Source: Brevundimonas sp. UBA5866
Lineage (GTDB): Bacteria > Pseudomonadota > Alphaproteobacteria > Caulobacterales > Caulobacteraceae
Length of the DNA: 60,413 bases
Assembly (NCBI RefSeq): GCF_002432125.1
Contig: NZ_DJFS01000099.1
Location: 1,451 to 61,863 of the forward strand
Direction: 5' to 3'
Positions 1-8,167 of this stretch are shown one piece after another. Under the pieces are notes generated by a model, which did not search any database, was not told the origin of the DNA, and saw nothing but the letters and a program-made list of their open reading frames with translations. A program made the position numbers and the translations under genes. Position 1 is the first letter of the stretch; every line of letters begins with the position of its first letter.

Positions 1-1854
1 TTCGATCATCGCCCCGACGCGGATGGTGCGCGGCAGGGTGCGCCCGCGTCGTCTGGCCCACTCGATCTCGCGGTCCACCAGATCGCGGGCGCGGCGGAAT
101 TCCTCTCCCGAGGCGATCATCGGGAACATGACCCCCAGTTCGCGGCCCGCCGCCGCCGCCAGAAGCGCGCGCAGCTGCATCCGCAGCAGGGCCGGACGGT
201 CCAGCCCCAGACGGATGGCACGGCGGCCCAGGGCGGGGTTCTCCTCGCGCTCCGGCTCCAGATAGGGAAGAATCTTGTCGCCGCCGATGTCGAGCGTGCG
301 GAAGGTCACCTGACGCTCGCCCGCTGCGTCCAGAACCAGTTTGTAGAGGGCCGTCTGCGCGGTCAGGCGCGGCAGTTCGTCGGCCACCATGAACTGGAAC
401 TCGGTGCGGAACAGGCCGATACCCTCGGCCCCGGTCATGTCGAGGTTGTCGAGATCCACCGCCAGACCGGCATTGGTCAGCAGGGTGATACGCGTGCCAT
501 CCAGCGTGACAGCGGGCGTATCGCGCAGCTGGTCGAACTCGGCCCGACGTTGTGCCCGCACCTCCATCCGGCTCTGTACCGCCGTCAGCATGTCGGGGCG
601 CGGGCGAAGATAGGCTTCGCCCGTTTCGCCATCGACGATCAGCGGATCACCTTCGGACAGGCGATCGCGCAATCCGCTGAGGCGTCCGACGCACGGGATC
701 TGCAGTGCCCGCGCCACGATGGCGGCGTGACCGGCGGGCGAGCCTTCTTCCAGCAGCAGCCCCTTCAGCTTGCTGCGGGGATATTCCAGCAGGTCGGCGG
801 GGCCGAGGTTACGGGCCACAAGGATGGCGTCATCCGGAAGTTGGCGATCATTGGGGTCGTCACCCATCAGCACCCGGAGCAGGCGGTTGGCCAGGTCCTC
901 GAAATCGTGCAGCCGCTCGCGGATATAGGGATCGCGGGCGCTGGCAAAACGGGCGCGGTGCTCGGTCCGGACACGGTCAACGGCGGCTTCGGCGGTAAGG
1001 CCCGAACGCACGGCCTCTTCCAGAGAGCGGTTCCAGCCGCGGTCGTCGGCAAACATCCGATAGGTTTCCAGCACCTCGTAGGGGGTGCCGTTCAACTTGC
1101 CCTGCCCGCCTTCGAGCAGAACGTCGATGCTGGATTTCAGCGCCGCCAGACCGGCACGAAGGCGCTGTTCCTCAATGACCGGATCATCGGCCAGAAGCTT
1201 GTCCGGCGGAACCGGAGCTTCGTGCAGGACCGCACGGCCAACGGCCAGACCCTCGGCGAATTTCTGGCCCGACAGGCGCTCGGGGCGGTGCGGGGCCAGT
1301 TCGACATCACGAAGCTCGGCCTCGGCCAGAAGGCCGCCCGATGCCACCGTCTCCGACAGCACCATCGCGATGTTCTGGATGTCTTCCAGTTCGTCCTCGT
1401 CATAGACGCGGGCGGCGCGGTTCTGGACGACAAGCACACCGATGGCGCGACCACCGCGAAGCAGGGGCGCACCCAGGAAGGCGTTGAAGGGGTCTTCGCC
1501 CGTTTCCGGACGGTACGAGAAGTTCGGATGTTCCTGCGCGTTCGACAGGCTGACCGGCTGGGCCAGACGTGCCACCTCGCCCACCAGACCCTCGCCCGGG
1601 CGCAGGCGCGTATTGTGGACAGCGTCCGGATTCAGCCCTTCGGTCGCGAACAGTTCAAGTTCGCCCGAAGCGCGGCGCAGATAGATGGAGCAGACCTCGG
1701 CAACCATGGAGCGGGCGATAATGCTCACCACCAGGTCCAGCCGTTGCTGGGCGCTGGCAACAGCCGATGCGTCGCCCCCTCCGGCCAGAGCCTCGCGGAT
1801 CTGGCGCAGGAGGTTACGGGGCCCCCGCATCGTCAATCCGCCACTCTTGGCCAT
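1..1854 (-). CDS. ptsP: PTS phosphoenolpyruvate-protein phosphotransferase PtsP (enzyme I-Ntr), 3' end missing
   Basis: First enzyme of the nitrogen-type phosphotransferase chain: it takes phosphate from PEP and passes it to HPr in the cytoplasm. The first 618 codons are visible; the C-terminus lies beyond base 1. An N-terminal GAF domain (about residues 20-160) is followed by the enzyme I region. The phospho-acceptor is His376 in EEGSPAGHAAIVARA, and the PEP-binding barrel begins near residue 410 (GIGLFRTEFQFM is visible). The ATG at 1852-1854 follows GAGAGGAG. It lies 60 bases downstream of lysC on the same strand, a pairing common in alphaproteobacteria. Its likely partners, HPr, an EIIA and HPr kinase, are encoded at 38.8-40.0 kb. 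The identification is firm; only the end is unseen. Confidence 0.95.
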   Translation of the reverse strand, partial: MAKSGGLTMRGPRNLLRQIREALAGGGDASAVASAQQRLDLVVSIIARSMVAEVCSIYLRRASGELELFATEGLNPDAVHNTRLRPGEGLVGEVARLAQPVSLSNAQEHPNFSYRPETGEDPFNAFLGAPLLRGGRAIGVLVVQNRAARVYDEDELEDIQNIAMVLSETVASGGLLAEAELRDVELAPHRPERLSGQKFAEGLAVGRAVLHEAPVPPDKLLADDPVIEEQRLRAGLAALKSSIDVLLEGGQGKLNGTPYEVLETYRMFADDRGWNRSLEEAVRSGLTAEAAVDRVRTEHRARFASARDPYIRERLHDFEDLANRLLRVLMGDDPNDRQLPDDAILVARNLGPADLLEYPRSKLKGLLLEEGSPAGHAAIVARALQIPCVGRLSGLRDRLSEGDPLIVDGETGEAYLRPRPDMLTAVQSRMEVRAQRRAEFDQLRDTPAVTLDGTRITLLTNAGLAVDLDNLDMTGAEGIGLFRTEFQFMVADELPRLTAQTALYKLVLDAAGERQVTFRTLDIGGDKILPYLEPEREENPALGRRAIRLGLDRPALLRMQLRALLAAAAGRELGVMFPMIASGEEFRRARDLVDREIEWARRRGRTLPRTIRVGAMIE

Positions 1855-1914
1855 AGCCACTCCTCTCGCTCCCCGATCCGCACAATGTCACAGGGGAAGC
1901 GTGTTTGTCTCTGC

Positions 1915-3231
1915 CTAGAGGCTCTCCAGACCGTAAGCGGCGTGAAGGGCGCGAACGGCCAGTTCAGCATAGGCCGATTCAATAAGAACGCTGATCTTGA
2001 TTTCCGAGGTCGAGATCGCCTGGAATTTGATGCCCTTGTCCGCGAGGGCCCGGAACATGGTCTGGGCCACACCGGCGTGCGAGCGCATGCCGACGCCGAT
2101 CACCGATACCTTGGCCACATCGTCATCGACGCGGATTTCCTCGAAGCCGATTTCCGACTTGAGCGAGGTCATCAGTTCCGAAGCGCGGGCGGCATCGCGG
2201 CGGCCCGTGGTGAAGGTCAGGTTCACGGCGCCTTCGGTGCGGGCCTGCGACTGGACGATCATGTCCACGTTCACATTGGCCTCGGCCAGACGGGTGAAGA
2301 CATCCGCCGGAGCGTCGGTACGGTCCGAAAGACCCAGAAGCGTGATCCGGGCTTCGTCCCGGCTCATGGTCACGCCGGAAACGATGCGCTTTTCCACGAT
2401 CTCATCCTCGTCGCAAATCAGTGTGCCGGCATCTTCCGGCAGAATTCCGTTTTCATCAGGCTCGATAAAGCTGGAGAGCACACGCACAGGCACCTGGTTG
2501 TGCATCGCCATCTCGACCGAGCGGGTCTGGAGCACCTTGGCCCCCAGAGACGCCATTTCCAGCATCTCTTCGTAGGACACCTTGGCCAGACGGCGGGCGC
2601 GGCTCTCGACGCGCGGGTCGGTCGTATAGACGCCGTCCACGTCCGTATAGATGTCGCACGGGCAGTTCAGCGCCGCCGCCACAGCCACAGCCGAGGTGTC
2701 CGAACCACCACGACCCAGCGTGGTGATACGGCCCTCAGGCGTTACGCCCTGGAAGCCCGGAATGACGGCGATCTCGCCCGCATCCATGCTGGCGGCCATC
2801 GCCTCGGCGCGGATTTCCTCGATGCGGGCGCGGGCGTGGGCGTCATCGGTGATGATCGGCACCTGCCAGCCCATCCAGCTACGGGCCTTATGGCCCATGT
2901 TGCGCAAGGTGATGGCCAGAAGACCCGAGGTCACCTGTTCGCCAGAGGCGACCACAACGTCATACTCGTCGTCGGACATGGAACCGGGCGGATAAAGACC
3001 CGGTGCCGGAGCCCCCGCGCCGTCGGTCCACGCGACCAGTTCATTGGTTTTGCCCGCCATCGCAGAGACCACGACGGCAACCTTTTTGCCTTTAGCGGCC
3101 TCGGCCGCGACAATACGCGCGGCGCGGCGAATTCGCTCCAGATCGGCCATCGAAGTTCCGCCGAACTTCATGACCAGACGGCTATAGTCCGTCTCTGGGA
3201 TAGCCCCCGTCATACCGGTATCCAATCTCAT
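1915..3231 (-). CDS. lysC: aspartate kinase
   Basis: Phosphorylates aspartate, the first step to lysine, threonine, methionine and diaminopimelate. The N-terminal kinase motif VMKFGGTSMADLERI is intact. The catalytic domain covers roughly the first 250 residues and two ACT domains follow (around ARITLLGLSDR and VSVIGVGMRSH), as expected for a feedback-regulated single-chain enzyme. The reading frame extends to a TTG at 3240. I chose the ATG at 3231, but the ATG at 3213 (MTGAIPE) is equally possible because neither has a strong ribosome-binding site and the family motif begins only after both. It is divergent from ubiG, and ptsP follows it on the same strand. Confidence 0.95.
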   Translation of the reverse strand: MRLDTGMTGAIPETDYSRLVMKFGGTSMADLERIRRAARIVAAEAAKGKKVAVVVSAMAGKTNELVAWTDGAGAPAPGLYPPGSMSDDEYDVVVASGEQVTSGLLAITLRNMGHKARSWMGWQVPIITDDAHARARIEEIRAEAMAASMDAGEIAVIPGFQGVTPEGRITTLGRGGSDTSAVAVAAALNCPCDIYTDVDGVYTTDPRVESRARRLAKVSYEEMLEMASLGAKVLQTRSVEMAMHNQVPVRVLSSFIEPDENGILPEDAGTLICDEDEIVEKRIVSGVTMSRDEARITLLGLSDRTDAPADVFTRLAEANVNVDMIVQSQARTEGAVNLTFTTGRRDAARASELMTSLKSEIGFEEIRVDDDVAKVSVIGVGMRSHAGVAQTMFRALADKGIKFQAISTSEIKISVLIESAYAELAVRALHAAYGLESL

Positions 3232-3293
3232 GCCCCGCAATCGGGGTCGTGTTGCACTTGCGTCGGGAAGAAAGGCAGTCCATCCCTTGGCTC

Positions 3294-4121
3294 ATGTCCG
3301 CTTCTAACGACACCGGCCCCGAGCGCAAACCCCAAACCACGCAGGGTTTTACCGAAAATTCGCCCGCTCCCGCGATGGAACGTGCCGAAGGTCCCAGTAT
3401 CGACCCCGCAGATGTGGCACGTTTTTCCGCCCAGGCGGCGGAATGGTGGGATGCCAAGGGTCCCTTCGCGCCGCTTCACCGTTTCAATCCGGCGCGCCTG
3501 AAATTCGTGCGTGATCGCGTGGCGGATCATTACGGTCTGGATCCGAACACCCGCGCCCCGTTCAAAGGCATGAGCCTGATCGATATCGGCTGCGGTGGCG
3601 GCCTGCTGGCCGAGCCGATGCGCCGCATGGGTTTCGAGGTGACGGCGCTGGATGCCTCGTCCGAAAACATCGGCACCGCCCGCGCCCATGCCGCGCAGGT
3701 GGGGCTGGAGATCAACTACCGCGCCGCCACCGTCGAACAGATCGTCGCCGAGGGCGCAGGGCCGTTCGATGTCGTGCTGACGATGGAAGTGATCGAGCAC
3801 GTCGCCGATCCGGGCGAGTTCGTCCGCACCTGTTCAAAACTGGTGAAGCCGGGCGGGATCATGATCGTCGCCACCCTGAACCGGACGCTGAAGGGTCTGC
3901 TGCTGGGCAAGTTCGCGGCGGAATATGTGCTGCGCTGGGTTCCGGCGGGAACACACGACTGGCGCCAGTTCCTGAAGCCCGACGAAATCCGCGAGATGCT
4001 GAAGTCCGAACCGCTCACGGTGACCGGCCCGTTCGGGCTGGAATACAATCCCCTGACCGACAAATGGAAAGAGGGCGACGCCGACATCAACTATATGATG
4101 GTGGCGGTCAGACAGGCCTGA
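3294..4121 (+). CDS. ubiG: ubiquinone biosynthesis O-methyltransferase UbiG
   Basis: SAM-dependent methyltransferase that carries out both O-methylations in ubiquinone synthesis. The SAM-binding loop LIDIGCGGGLLAEPM is perfect, followed by the acidic strand end VTALDAS and the UbiG-type stretch DVVLTMEVIEHVADP. The product is 275 residues, with a slightly long N-terminal tail. The frame is open back to a GTG at 3249, but the ATG at 3294 gives a family-like N-terminus. Divergent from lysC; it ends in a bidirectional terminator shared with the lipocalin gene. Confidence 0.95.
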   Translation: MSASNDTGPERKPQTTQGFTENSPAPAMERAEGPSIDPADVARFSAQAAEWWDAKGPFAPLHRFNPARLKFVRDRVADHYGLDPNTRAPFKGMSLIDIGCGGGLLAEPMRRMGFEVTALDASSENIGTARAHAAQVGLEINYRAATVEQIVAEGAGPFDVVLTMEVIEHVADPGEFVRTCSKLVKPGGIMIVATLNRTLKGLLLGKFAAEYVLRWVPAGTHDWRQFLKPDEIREMLKSEPLTVTGPFGLEYNPLTDKWKEGDADINYMMVAVRQA

Positions 4122-4156
4122 AAAAGGGGAGAGGCGCGGGCCTCTCCCCCCTTTTT
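4121..4156. terminator. bidirectional intrinsic terminator between ubiG and lipocalin
   Basis: GGGGAGAGGC and GCCTCTCCCC form a 10-bp stem with a 4-base loop. It is flanked by an A-run on the left and a T-run on the right, so it can end transcription of both converging genes. Confidence 0.85.
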
Positions 4157-4177
4157 CGTCCATACGCCGAAGCCCGT

Positions 4178-4744
4178 TCAGTGCTGAGTTTCGCGCAGCA
4201 TGCTCATGTCATAGCCCAGAGCGGCAGCGCGGTCGTACAGACGCTGGCGCTGTTCTTGCGACGGCTTTGCCTCGCGGCTCAGGATCCACAGATTGCGGCC
4301 CGACGGCTCGCCCACGATCGACCAGCTGTAGTCGTCGGCGTGGTCGAGAATCCAGTAATCACCGACGTAGAACGGGCCGAAGAAGGACAGTTTCAGCTTG
4401 GTGTTGTTGCTGCCTTCGACAATCTTGCCCTTGGCGGTGGCTTCACGGTATTCGCCGTTGACCGAATCCTGACGGCAGCCGTTGGTGACGCCGATCTGGC
4501 CGTCTTCCAGCAGGCGGTATTCAGCCGTCACGGCCTCGCAGCCCTTCTGGTAACCGAATTCATAGCGGGCCAGTTCGTACCACTTACCGAGGTAGCGATC
4601 GAGTTCGACGGCCTTTGCGGGCTCGGGCACATTCGGGTTGCCCGAAGGCCCCTGACGGGCAATCGTCGCACAGGCACCAAGGGCCAGAACACCGGCAACC
4701 GCCGCGCCGACAAGGAAGAGTTTGGGAAGGGATGATCTGTTCAT
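4178..4744 (-). CDS. blc: outer-membrane lipocalin lipoprotein (Blc type)
   Basis: A 188-residue bacterial lipocalin. The signal peptide ends in lipobox LGAC with Cys25 as lipidation site. The lipocalin GxW signature is seen in YLGKWYELARYEF and a second conserved region in YWILDHADDYSWSIVGEPSG. Family members bind lipids and are envelope stress proteins in enterobacteria. There is no Shine-Dalgarno sequence, and an EcfG-type promoter ends about 10 bases upstream of the ATG, so the mRNA is probably leaderless or nearly so and GSR-dependent. It is convergent with ubiG. The GNAT gene upstream ends just before the -35 element. Confidence 0.9.
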   Translation of the reverse strand: MNRSSLPKLFLVGAAVAGVLALGACATIARQGPSGNPNVPEPAKAVELDRYLGKWYELARYEFGYQKGCEAVTAEYRLLEDGQIGVTNGCRQDSVNGEYREATAKGKIVEGSNNTKLKLSFFGPFYVGDYWILDHADDYSWSIVGEPSGRNLWILSREAKPSQEQRQRLYDRAAALGYDMSMLRETQH

Positions 4745-4753
4745 GACTATGGC

Positions 4754-4779
4754 AACGCTGCATAGCTTAACATAGTTCC
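4754..4779 (-). promoter_or_regulatory. EcfG-type stress promoter for the lipocalin gene
   Basis: On the minus strand GGAAC (4779-4775) is followed after 17 bases by CGTT (4757-4754), the general stress sigma factor consensus of alphaproteobacteria. The expected start site, 6-7 bases after GTT, falls about 3-4 bases before the lipocalin ATG. Confidence 0.7.
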
Positions 4780-4780
4780 C

Positions 4781-5317
4781 CTATACCAAAGACCGCTCCA
4801 TATAGCGGGCGTCTTCGCCATAGGAGGCCAGCTTTTCGGCCATGCCCGGCGGGCTCTGGATCTCGAATCCATTACGCGCCCAAAAGCCTGAGGCATTGTT
4901 CACGGCCACCAGAGAAACCACACCATAGCCGTTCTCGCGCGCCGATGCCGCCAGTGCTTCGATAACAGGACGTGTATAGCCTCCGCCGCGCGTGGACGGA
5001 TGCAGGGCAAGATCGTGCAGGTACAGGGTCTCTGCATCATCCGGCAGGGCGTCGATCAAGACGTTCAGTGCGGGGGCCGCATTCCGCTTCCACGGATAGG
5101 CGACCAGATATCCGCTGACATGACCCGCTTCATCGGACAGGACGAAACAGCCCGAGGGGTTCAGTTCCAGCCGATTGGCAAAGCAGACACGGTCCTCCGG
5201 ATGATCGGGAAACGACACCTTCGCCACCTCGACCACACCATCCAGATCGGCCTCGGTCATGGCACGCCATTTCAGGGCGGGCACCGCCTGTTCAGTTCCG
5301 ACTTGTTGAAGGACCAT
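4781..5317 (-). CDS. GNAT family N-acetyltransferase
   Basis: A 178-residue acetyltransferase that would move acetyl from acetyl-CoA to an unknown amine. The GNAT fold is seen in YLHDLALHPSTRGGGYTRPVI, the acetyl-CoA loop region (R/Q-x-x-G-x-G/A, here RGGGYT and so slightly atypical), and in the C-terminal NNASGFWARNGFE. The start overlaps the end of the upstream DUF6265 gene by 46 bases, so the two are probably co-transcribed. The substrate cannot be told from sequence. Confidence 0.85.
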   Translation of the reverse strand: MVLQQVGTEQAVPALKWRAMTEADLDGVVEVAKVSFPDHPEDRVCFANRLELNPSGCFVLSDEAGHVSGYLVAYPWKRNAAPALNVLIDALPDDAETLYLHDLALHPSTRGGGYTRPVIEALAASARENGYGVVSLVAVNNASGFWARNGFEIQSPPGMAEKLASYGEDARYMERSLV

Positions 5318-5727
5318 TCTATACTCCTGTCTGGATCACCGTCGGCACCCTCGATGCGGGCGCGCAGACGATCACCTTCGCGCCAATAAACGATCCGGTG
5401 CGGAAAATCGTTCTCCGGATTGGCGAAGACAGCCGAAGTGGCATCATGACGCACGAGCCTGAAGGCGGTCGGCGGCATTCCGCCGGGCTGGGCCACATAG
5501 GCCCAGTGGTCGTCCTGCTGGCGTTGGATGCGGGCATATTCGAAACCGGAGCGGGTACCGCCGCGGCTCAGGTTATAGCCCATCATCAAGCCCTGCTCCT
5601 GCCCGCTCCAGACCTCCGCGACCTCGCGGCCTTCGCTGCACTGGAGCCAGGCACCGGACATCCACGATAGATCCGGATCGTCGGACACAGGCGGTATCAA
5701 CGCCAGCGATACTAACAGTTGCCACAT
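5272..5727 (-). CDS. DUF6265-like secreted protein of unknown function
   Basis: A 151-residue protein starting at MWQLLVSLALIPPVSD, a short signal-like N-terminus. The LSWMSGAWLQCSEGREVAEVW and FANPENDFPHRIVYW segments resemble the DUF6265 family, predicted beta-barrel proteins of unknown role. An in-frame ATG lies 30 bases upstream (5757), but the ATG at 5727 is preceded by GGAAGGGGAAACC, a good ribosome-binding site. Its 3' end overlaps the GNAT gene by 46 bases in a different frame. Confidence 0.7.
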   Translation of the reverse strand: MWQLLVSLALIPPVSDDPDLSWMSGAWLQCSEGREVAEVWSGQEQGLMMGYNLSRGGTRSGFEYARIQRQQDDHWAYVAQPGGMPPTAFRLVRHDATSAVFANPENDFPHRIVYWREGDRLRARIEGADGDPDRSIEWSFNKSELNRRCPP

Positions 5728-5790
5728 GGTTTCCCCTTCCCTGCTGGATGACGTCACTCTAGCGGTCGGTGGTTCCGATGGCTTGTATGG

Positions 5791-6546
5791 TTACGACAAT
5801 ATCGCCCGTGTCAGCGCCAGCCGTTCGCGGGCCCAGGCGGTGGCCGAACAACCGACAAACCGCTGGAAATCCCGCGCCAGATGGGGCTGATCGAAATATC
5901 CGGCCGCCAGACCCGCTTGCAGCCAGTTTTCATCCTGATCGGCATGGTCGAATACAGCACGGAAGCGCTGGACCGAGCGCAGGGAACGCGCCGAAACACC
6001 GACACGATCCAGAAAGCGGCGCTGAAGATTTCGCACGGAAGCTGGATCCGTTGCGACCGGAGCACGCCCTTCGATCTGCTCCCGAACCAGCGGGTCGATG
6101 GACCAACCCGAGGCCTTTTCGGACAGTTCGCCGATCAGGGCGCACACCAAGGCCGTCTCGTCCTTTATGGACGCCAGTGCCTCTGGCAGGCGGTGGGAGG
6201 CATCCAGCCGCCGGTCGGTCAGACCCTGCATGGCCTGTCCCCAGAAATCGCGCGCGCCATCCGGATGGAAGCTGACACCGACCACATGCACAGGGCCTTC
6301 GACCTTCAAGGTCATGGGTCGTGTAAGCTGGCCTGCCATCAGAACGGGCGGTTGCGCGGATGCGGTGCCATCAGTGCGGATTTCGAGGGCACGTCCGGCA
6401 AGATCGATCACCAGTTCGGGAAAACCATCGGGCACGATCCGCTCTATGGCCGAGGGGCATTCATCGACATAGGACCAGATGCGTCGCACATAGGGGGCCA
6501 GCGGTTCCGGCACCGCATACTGTCTGAAAACCCCCGCCCCCGACAT
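5791..6546 (-). CDS. AraC family transcriptional regulator
   Basis: 251 residues with an N-terminal ligand-binding-like domain that includes ERIVPDGFPELVIDL, typical of the DUF6597-type AraC proteins, and a C-terminal AraC helix-turn-helix region (NLQRRFLDRVGVSARSLRSVQRF, with GYFDQPHLARDFQRFVG as second helix pair). It lies 5 bases downstream of the DUF1178 gene and points the same way, so it may be the tail of the grxC-nitrilase-DUF1178 transcript. Targets are unknown; the DUF6265/GNAT pair just downstream is a possibility. Confidence 0.85.
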   Translation of the reverse strand: MSGAGVFRQYAVPEPLAPYVRRIWSYVDECPSAIERIVPDGFPELVIDLAGRALEIRTDGTASAQPPVLMAGQLTRPMTLKVEGPVHVVGVSFHPDGARDFWGQAMQGLTDRRLDASHRLPEALASIKDETALVCALIGELSEKASGWSIDPLVREQIEGRAPVATDPASVRNLQRRFLDRVGVSARSLRSVQRFRAVFDHADQDENWLQAGLAAGYFDQPHLARDFQRFVGCSATAWARERLALTRAILS

Positions 6547-6551
6547 TGGAC

Positions 6552-6989
6552 CTAATTCGCCTTCGAGGGATCGGGCGGAAGGTCGGGCAAGGGCATGCAG
6601 AGCACGCCGTCGTCCTTCAGCTTCTTGATGTCGGCGGGCGTGGCCTCGCCATAGATTTCGCGCTGCTCGCTGCGCCCCTCATGGATGTCGCGGGCCTCGC
6701 GGGCGAAGGCGTCACCGACATACTCAAAGTTTTCCTCGACGTGGCTGCGGACCTCGCGTGCGGCCTGCATCATCATGGCCTGCATGACCTTCAGCGCGTC
6801 GGGTTTGGCTGCCTCGGTCTTCTTGGTGCCGGTGACAGCGGGTGCCATGATCTGTTTGCGCACCTGATGCGAGGCACAGAACGGGCATTCGACAAGGCCC
6901 CGTGCGGACTGGTCATCATAGTCTGAAGACGAGGCGAACCACGCTTCGAAGCCGTGGTCCCGATCACATACAAGCGCGTAGCGGATCAT
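6552..6989 (-). CDS. DUF1178 family protein
   Basis: 145 residues starting MIRYALVCDRDHGFEAWF with a Cys pair (CPFCASHQVRKQI), as in the DUF1178 family, whose function is not known but which suggests a small metal-binding domain. Its ATG overlaps the stop codon of the nitrilase-like gene (ATGA), so translation is coupled. The nitrilase/DUF1178 pairing is widely conserved in alphaproteobacteria. Confidence 0.9.
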   Translation of the reverse strand: MIRYALVCDRDHGFEAWFASSSDYDDQSARGLVECPFCASHQVRKQIMAPAVTGTKKTEAAKPDALKVMQAMMMQAAREVRSHVEENFEYVGDAFAREARDIHEGRSEQREIYGEATPADIKKLKDDGVLCMPLPDLPPDPSKAN

Positions 6990-7825
6990 TGGGGCGAGAC
7001 AAATGAGCGGTCGTGCGTCAGCGCGGGGATGGCCTTTCGGGCGCGGTCCACAGCCGACAAATCCAGCGTGGCGTGAAGCACTGCGGGGCGGTCGTGGTCA
7101 AGACGGGCGATCACCTCGCCCCACGGGTCGATGACCAGTGAATGGCCCCAGGTCTTGCGGCCATCCTCATGCTCGCCGCCCTGGGCGGGGGCCAGAACGA
7201 AGCTGCCGGTTTCGATGGCGCGAGCCCGCAGCAGGACTTCCCAGTGCGCCTCGCCCGTCGGGCGGGTGAAGGCGGCGGGGACGGTGATGATCTTTGCACC
7301 GCCATGCGCCAGTGCGCGGTGCAGATAGGCAAAGCGCACGTCATAACAGATGGTCAGGCCCAGCCCGCCCCAAGGGGTGTCTGCCACGACCGCTTCGGCA
7401 CCGGGGCGGATCACGGCGCTTTCGCGCCAACGCTCGCCGGTGTCCAGATCGACGTCGAAGACATGCATCTTGTCATAGCGGGCGGTGATGTTGCCGTTCG
7501 GGTCAACCAGCAGGCTGCGGTTGGCGGCGCGGCCGTCATCATCAACGCCCGAGCGGACGATGGCCGATCCGATCAGGATCCAGACCTTCAGCTCAGCCGC
7601 CAGCTTCTGCAGGCCCTGAACCGCAACGTCCGAGGCTTCATCGCTCAGGGCTTCTTCGCGCAGACCTTTTCTCTGTTCGAGAAAATTGGTCCCTTCGGGC
7701 GTCAGGATCAGTTCGGCCCCCTTCAGGGCCGCCTGACGGATCATCGGCGCGATATGTTCCAGCCCCTTGGCCGCCGTGGCGGGGGTGGTGGTCTGGATCA
7801 GAGCCACTTGGAGGCTGGAACTCAT
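6986..7825 (-). CDS. carbon-nitrogen hydrolase (nitrilase/omega-amidase family)
   Basis: 279 residues with the full nitrilase-superfamily triad: Glu44 in LTPEGTNF, Lys119 in YDKMHVFDVDL and Cys160 in GLTICYDVRF. The YDKMHVFDVDL motif is typical of the Nit1/Nit2 branch, which cleaves amides such as deaminated glutathione or alpha-ketoglutaramate. Its place directly after a glutaredoxin gene fits glutathione repair, but that is inference. grxC lies 15 bases upstream, and the DUF1178 gene overlaps its stop. Confidence 0.92.
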   Translation of the reverse strand: MSSSLQVALIQTTTPATAAKGLEHIAPMIRQAALKGAELILTPEGTNFLEQRKGLREEALSDEASDVAVQGLQKLAAELKVWILIGSAIVRSGVDDDGRAANRSLLVDPNGNITARYDKMHVFDVDLDTGERWRESAVIRPGAEAVVADTPWGGLGLTICYDVRFAYLHRALAHGGAKIITVPAAFTRPTGEAHWEVLLRARAIETGSFVLAPAQGGEHEDGRKTWGHSLVIDPWGEVIARLDHDRPAVLHATLDLSAVDRARKAIPALTHDRSFVSPQ

Positions 7826-7840
7826 ATCGTGCCTCTAGAT

Positions 7841-8098
7841 TCAGGCTGCCAGCAGGGGGTCGAGACCGCCCTTGGCATCAAGGGCGTGGATGTCGTCGCA
7901 GCCGCCGATGTGCTGGTCGTTGATGAATATCTGCGGGAAGGTTGCGGCACCGCCCGAACGCGCGACCATCTCGGCCTTCTTTTCCGGATCGTTCGAGGCG
8001 ACGATCTCGGTATAGGCGGCACCCTTGCGATCCAGCAGCGACTTGGCGCGGATGCAATAGGGGCAGCCGGGCTTGGTATAGATGACGACTTCGGCCAC
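7841..8098 (-). CDS. grxC: glutaredoxin 3
   Basis: 85-residue dithiol glutaredoxin with active site CPYC (Cys12, Cys15), the cis-proline segment FPQIFINDQHIGG and a GG-C-DD glutathione-binding segment. It reduces protein and mixed disulfides using glutathione in the cytoplasm. It lies 69 bases downstream of comF and 15 bases upstream of the nitrilase gene, all on the minus strand. Confidence 0.95.
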   Translation of the reverse strand: MAEVVIYTKPGCPYCIRAKSLLDRKGAAYTEIVASNDPEKKAEMVARSGGAATFPQIFINDQHIGGCDDIHALDAKGGLDPLLAA

Positions 8099-8167
8099 AG
8101 GTTCACTCCATGCGGATTAATAAGGGGGAGATGCCCTGCTCAACGCATCGGACACCCGTTCGGTTGA

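Noticed and set aside
550..3501. 983-residue open frame on the plus strand
   Set aside because: It is antisense to ptsP and lysC, both certain genes; the translation is rich in Gly/His/Arg/Gln with no domain. A codon-bias shadow.
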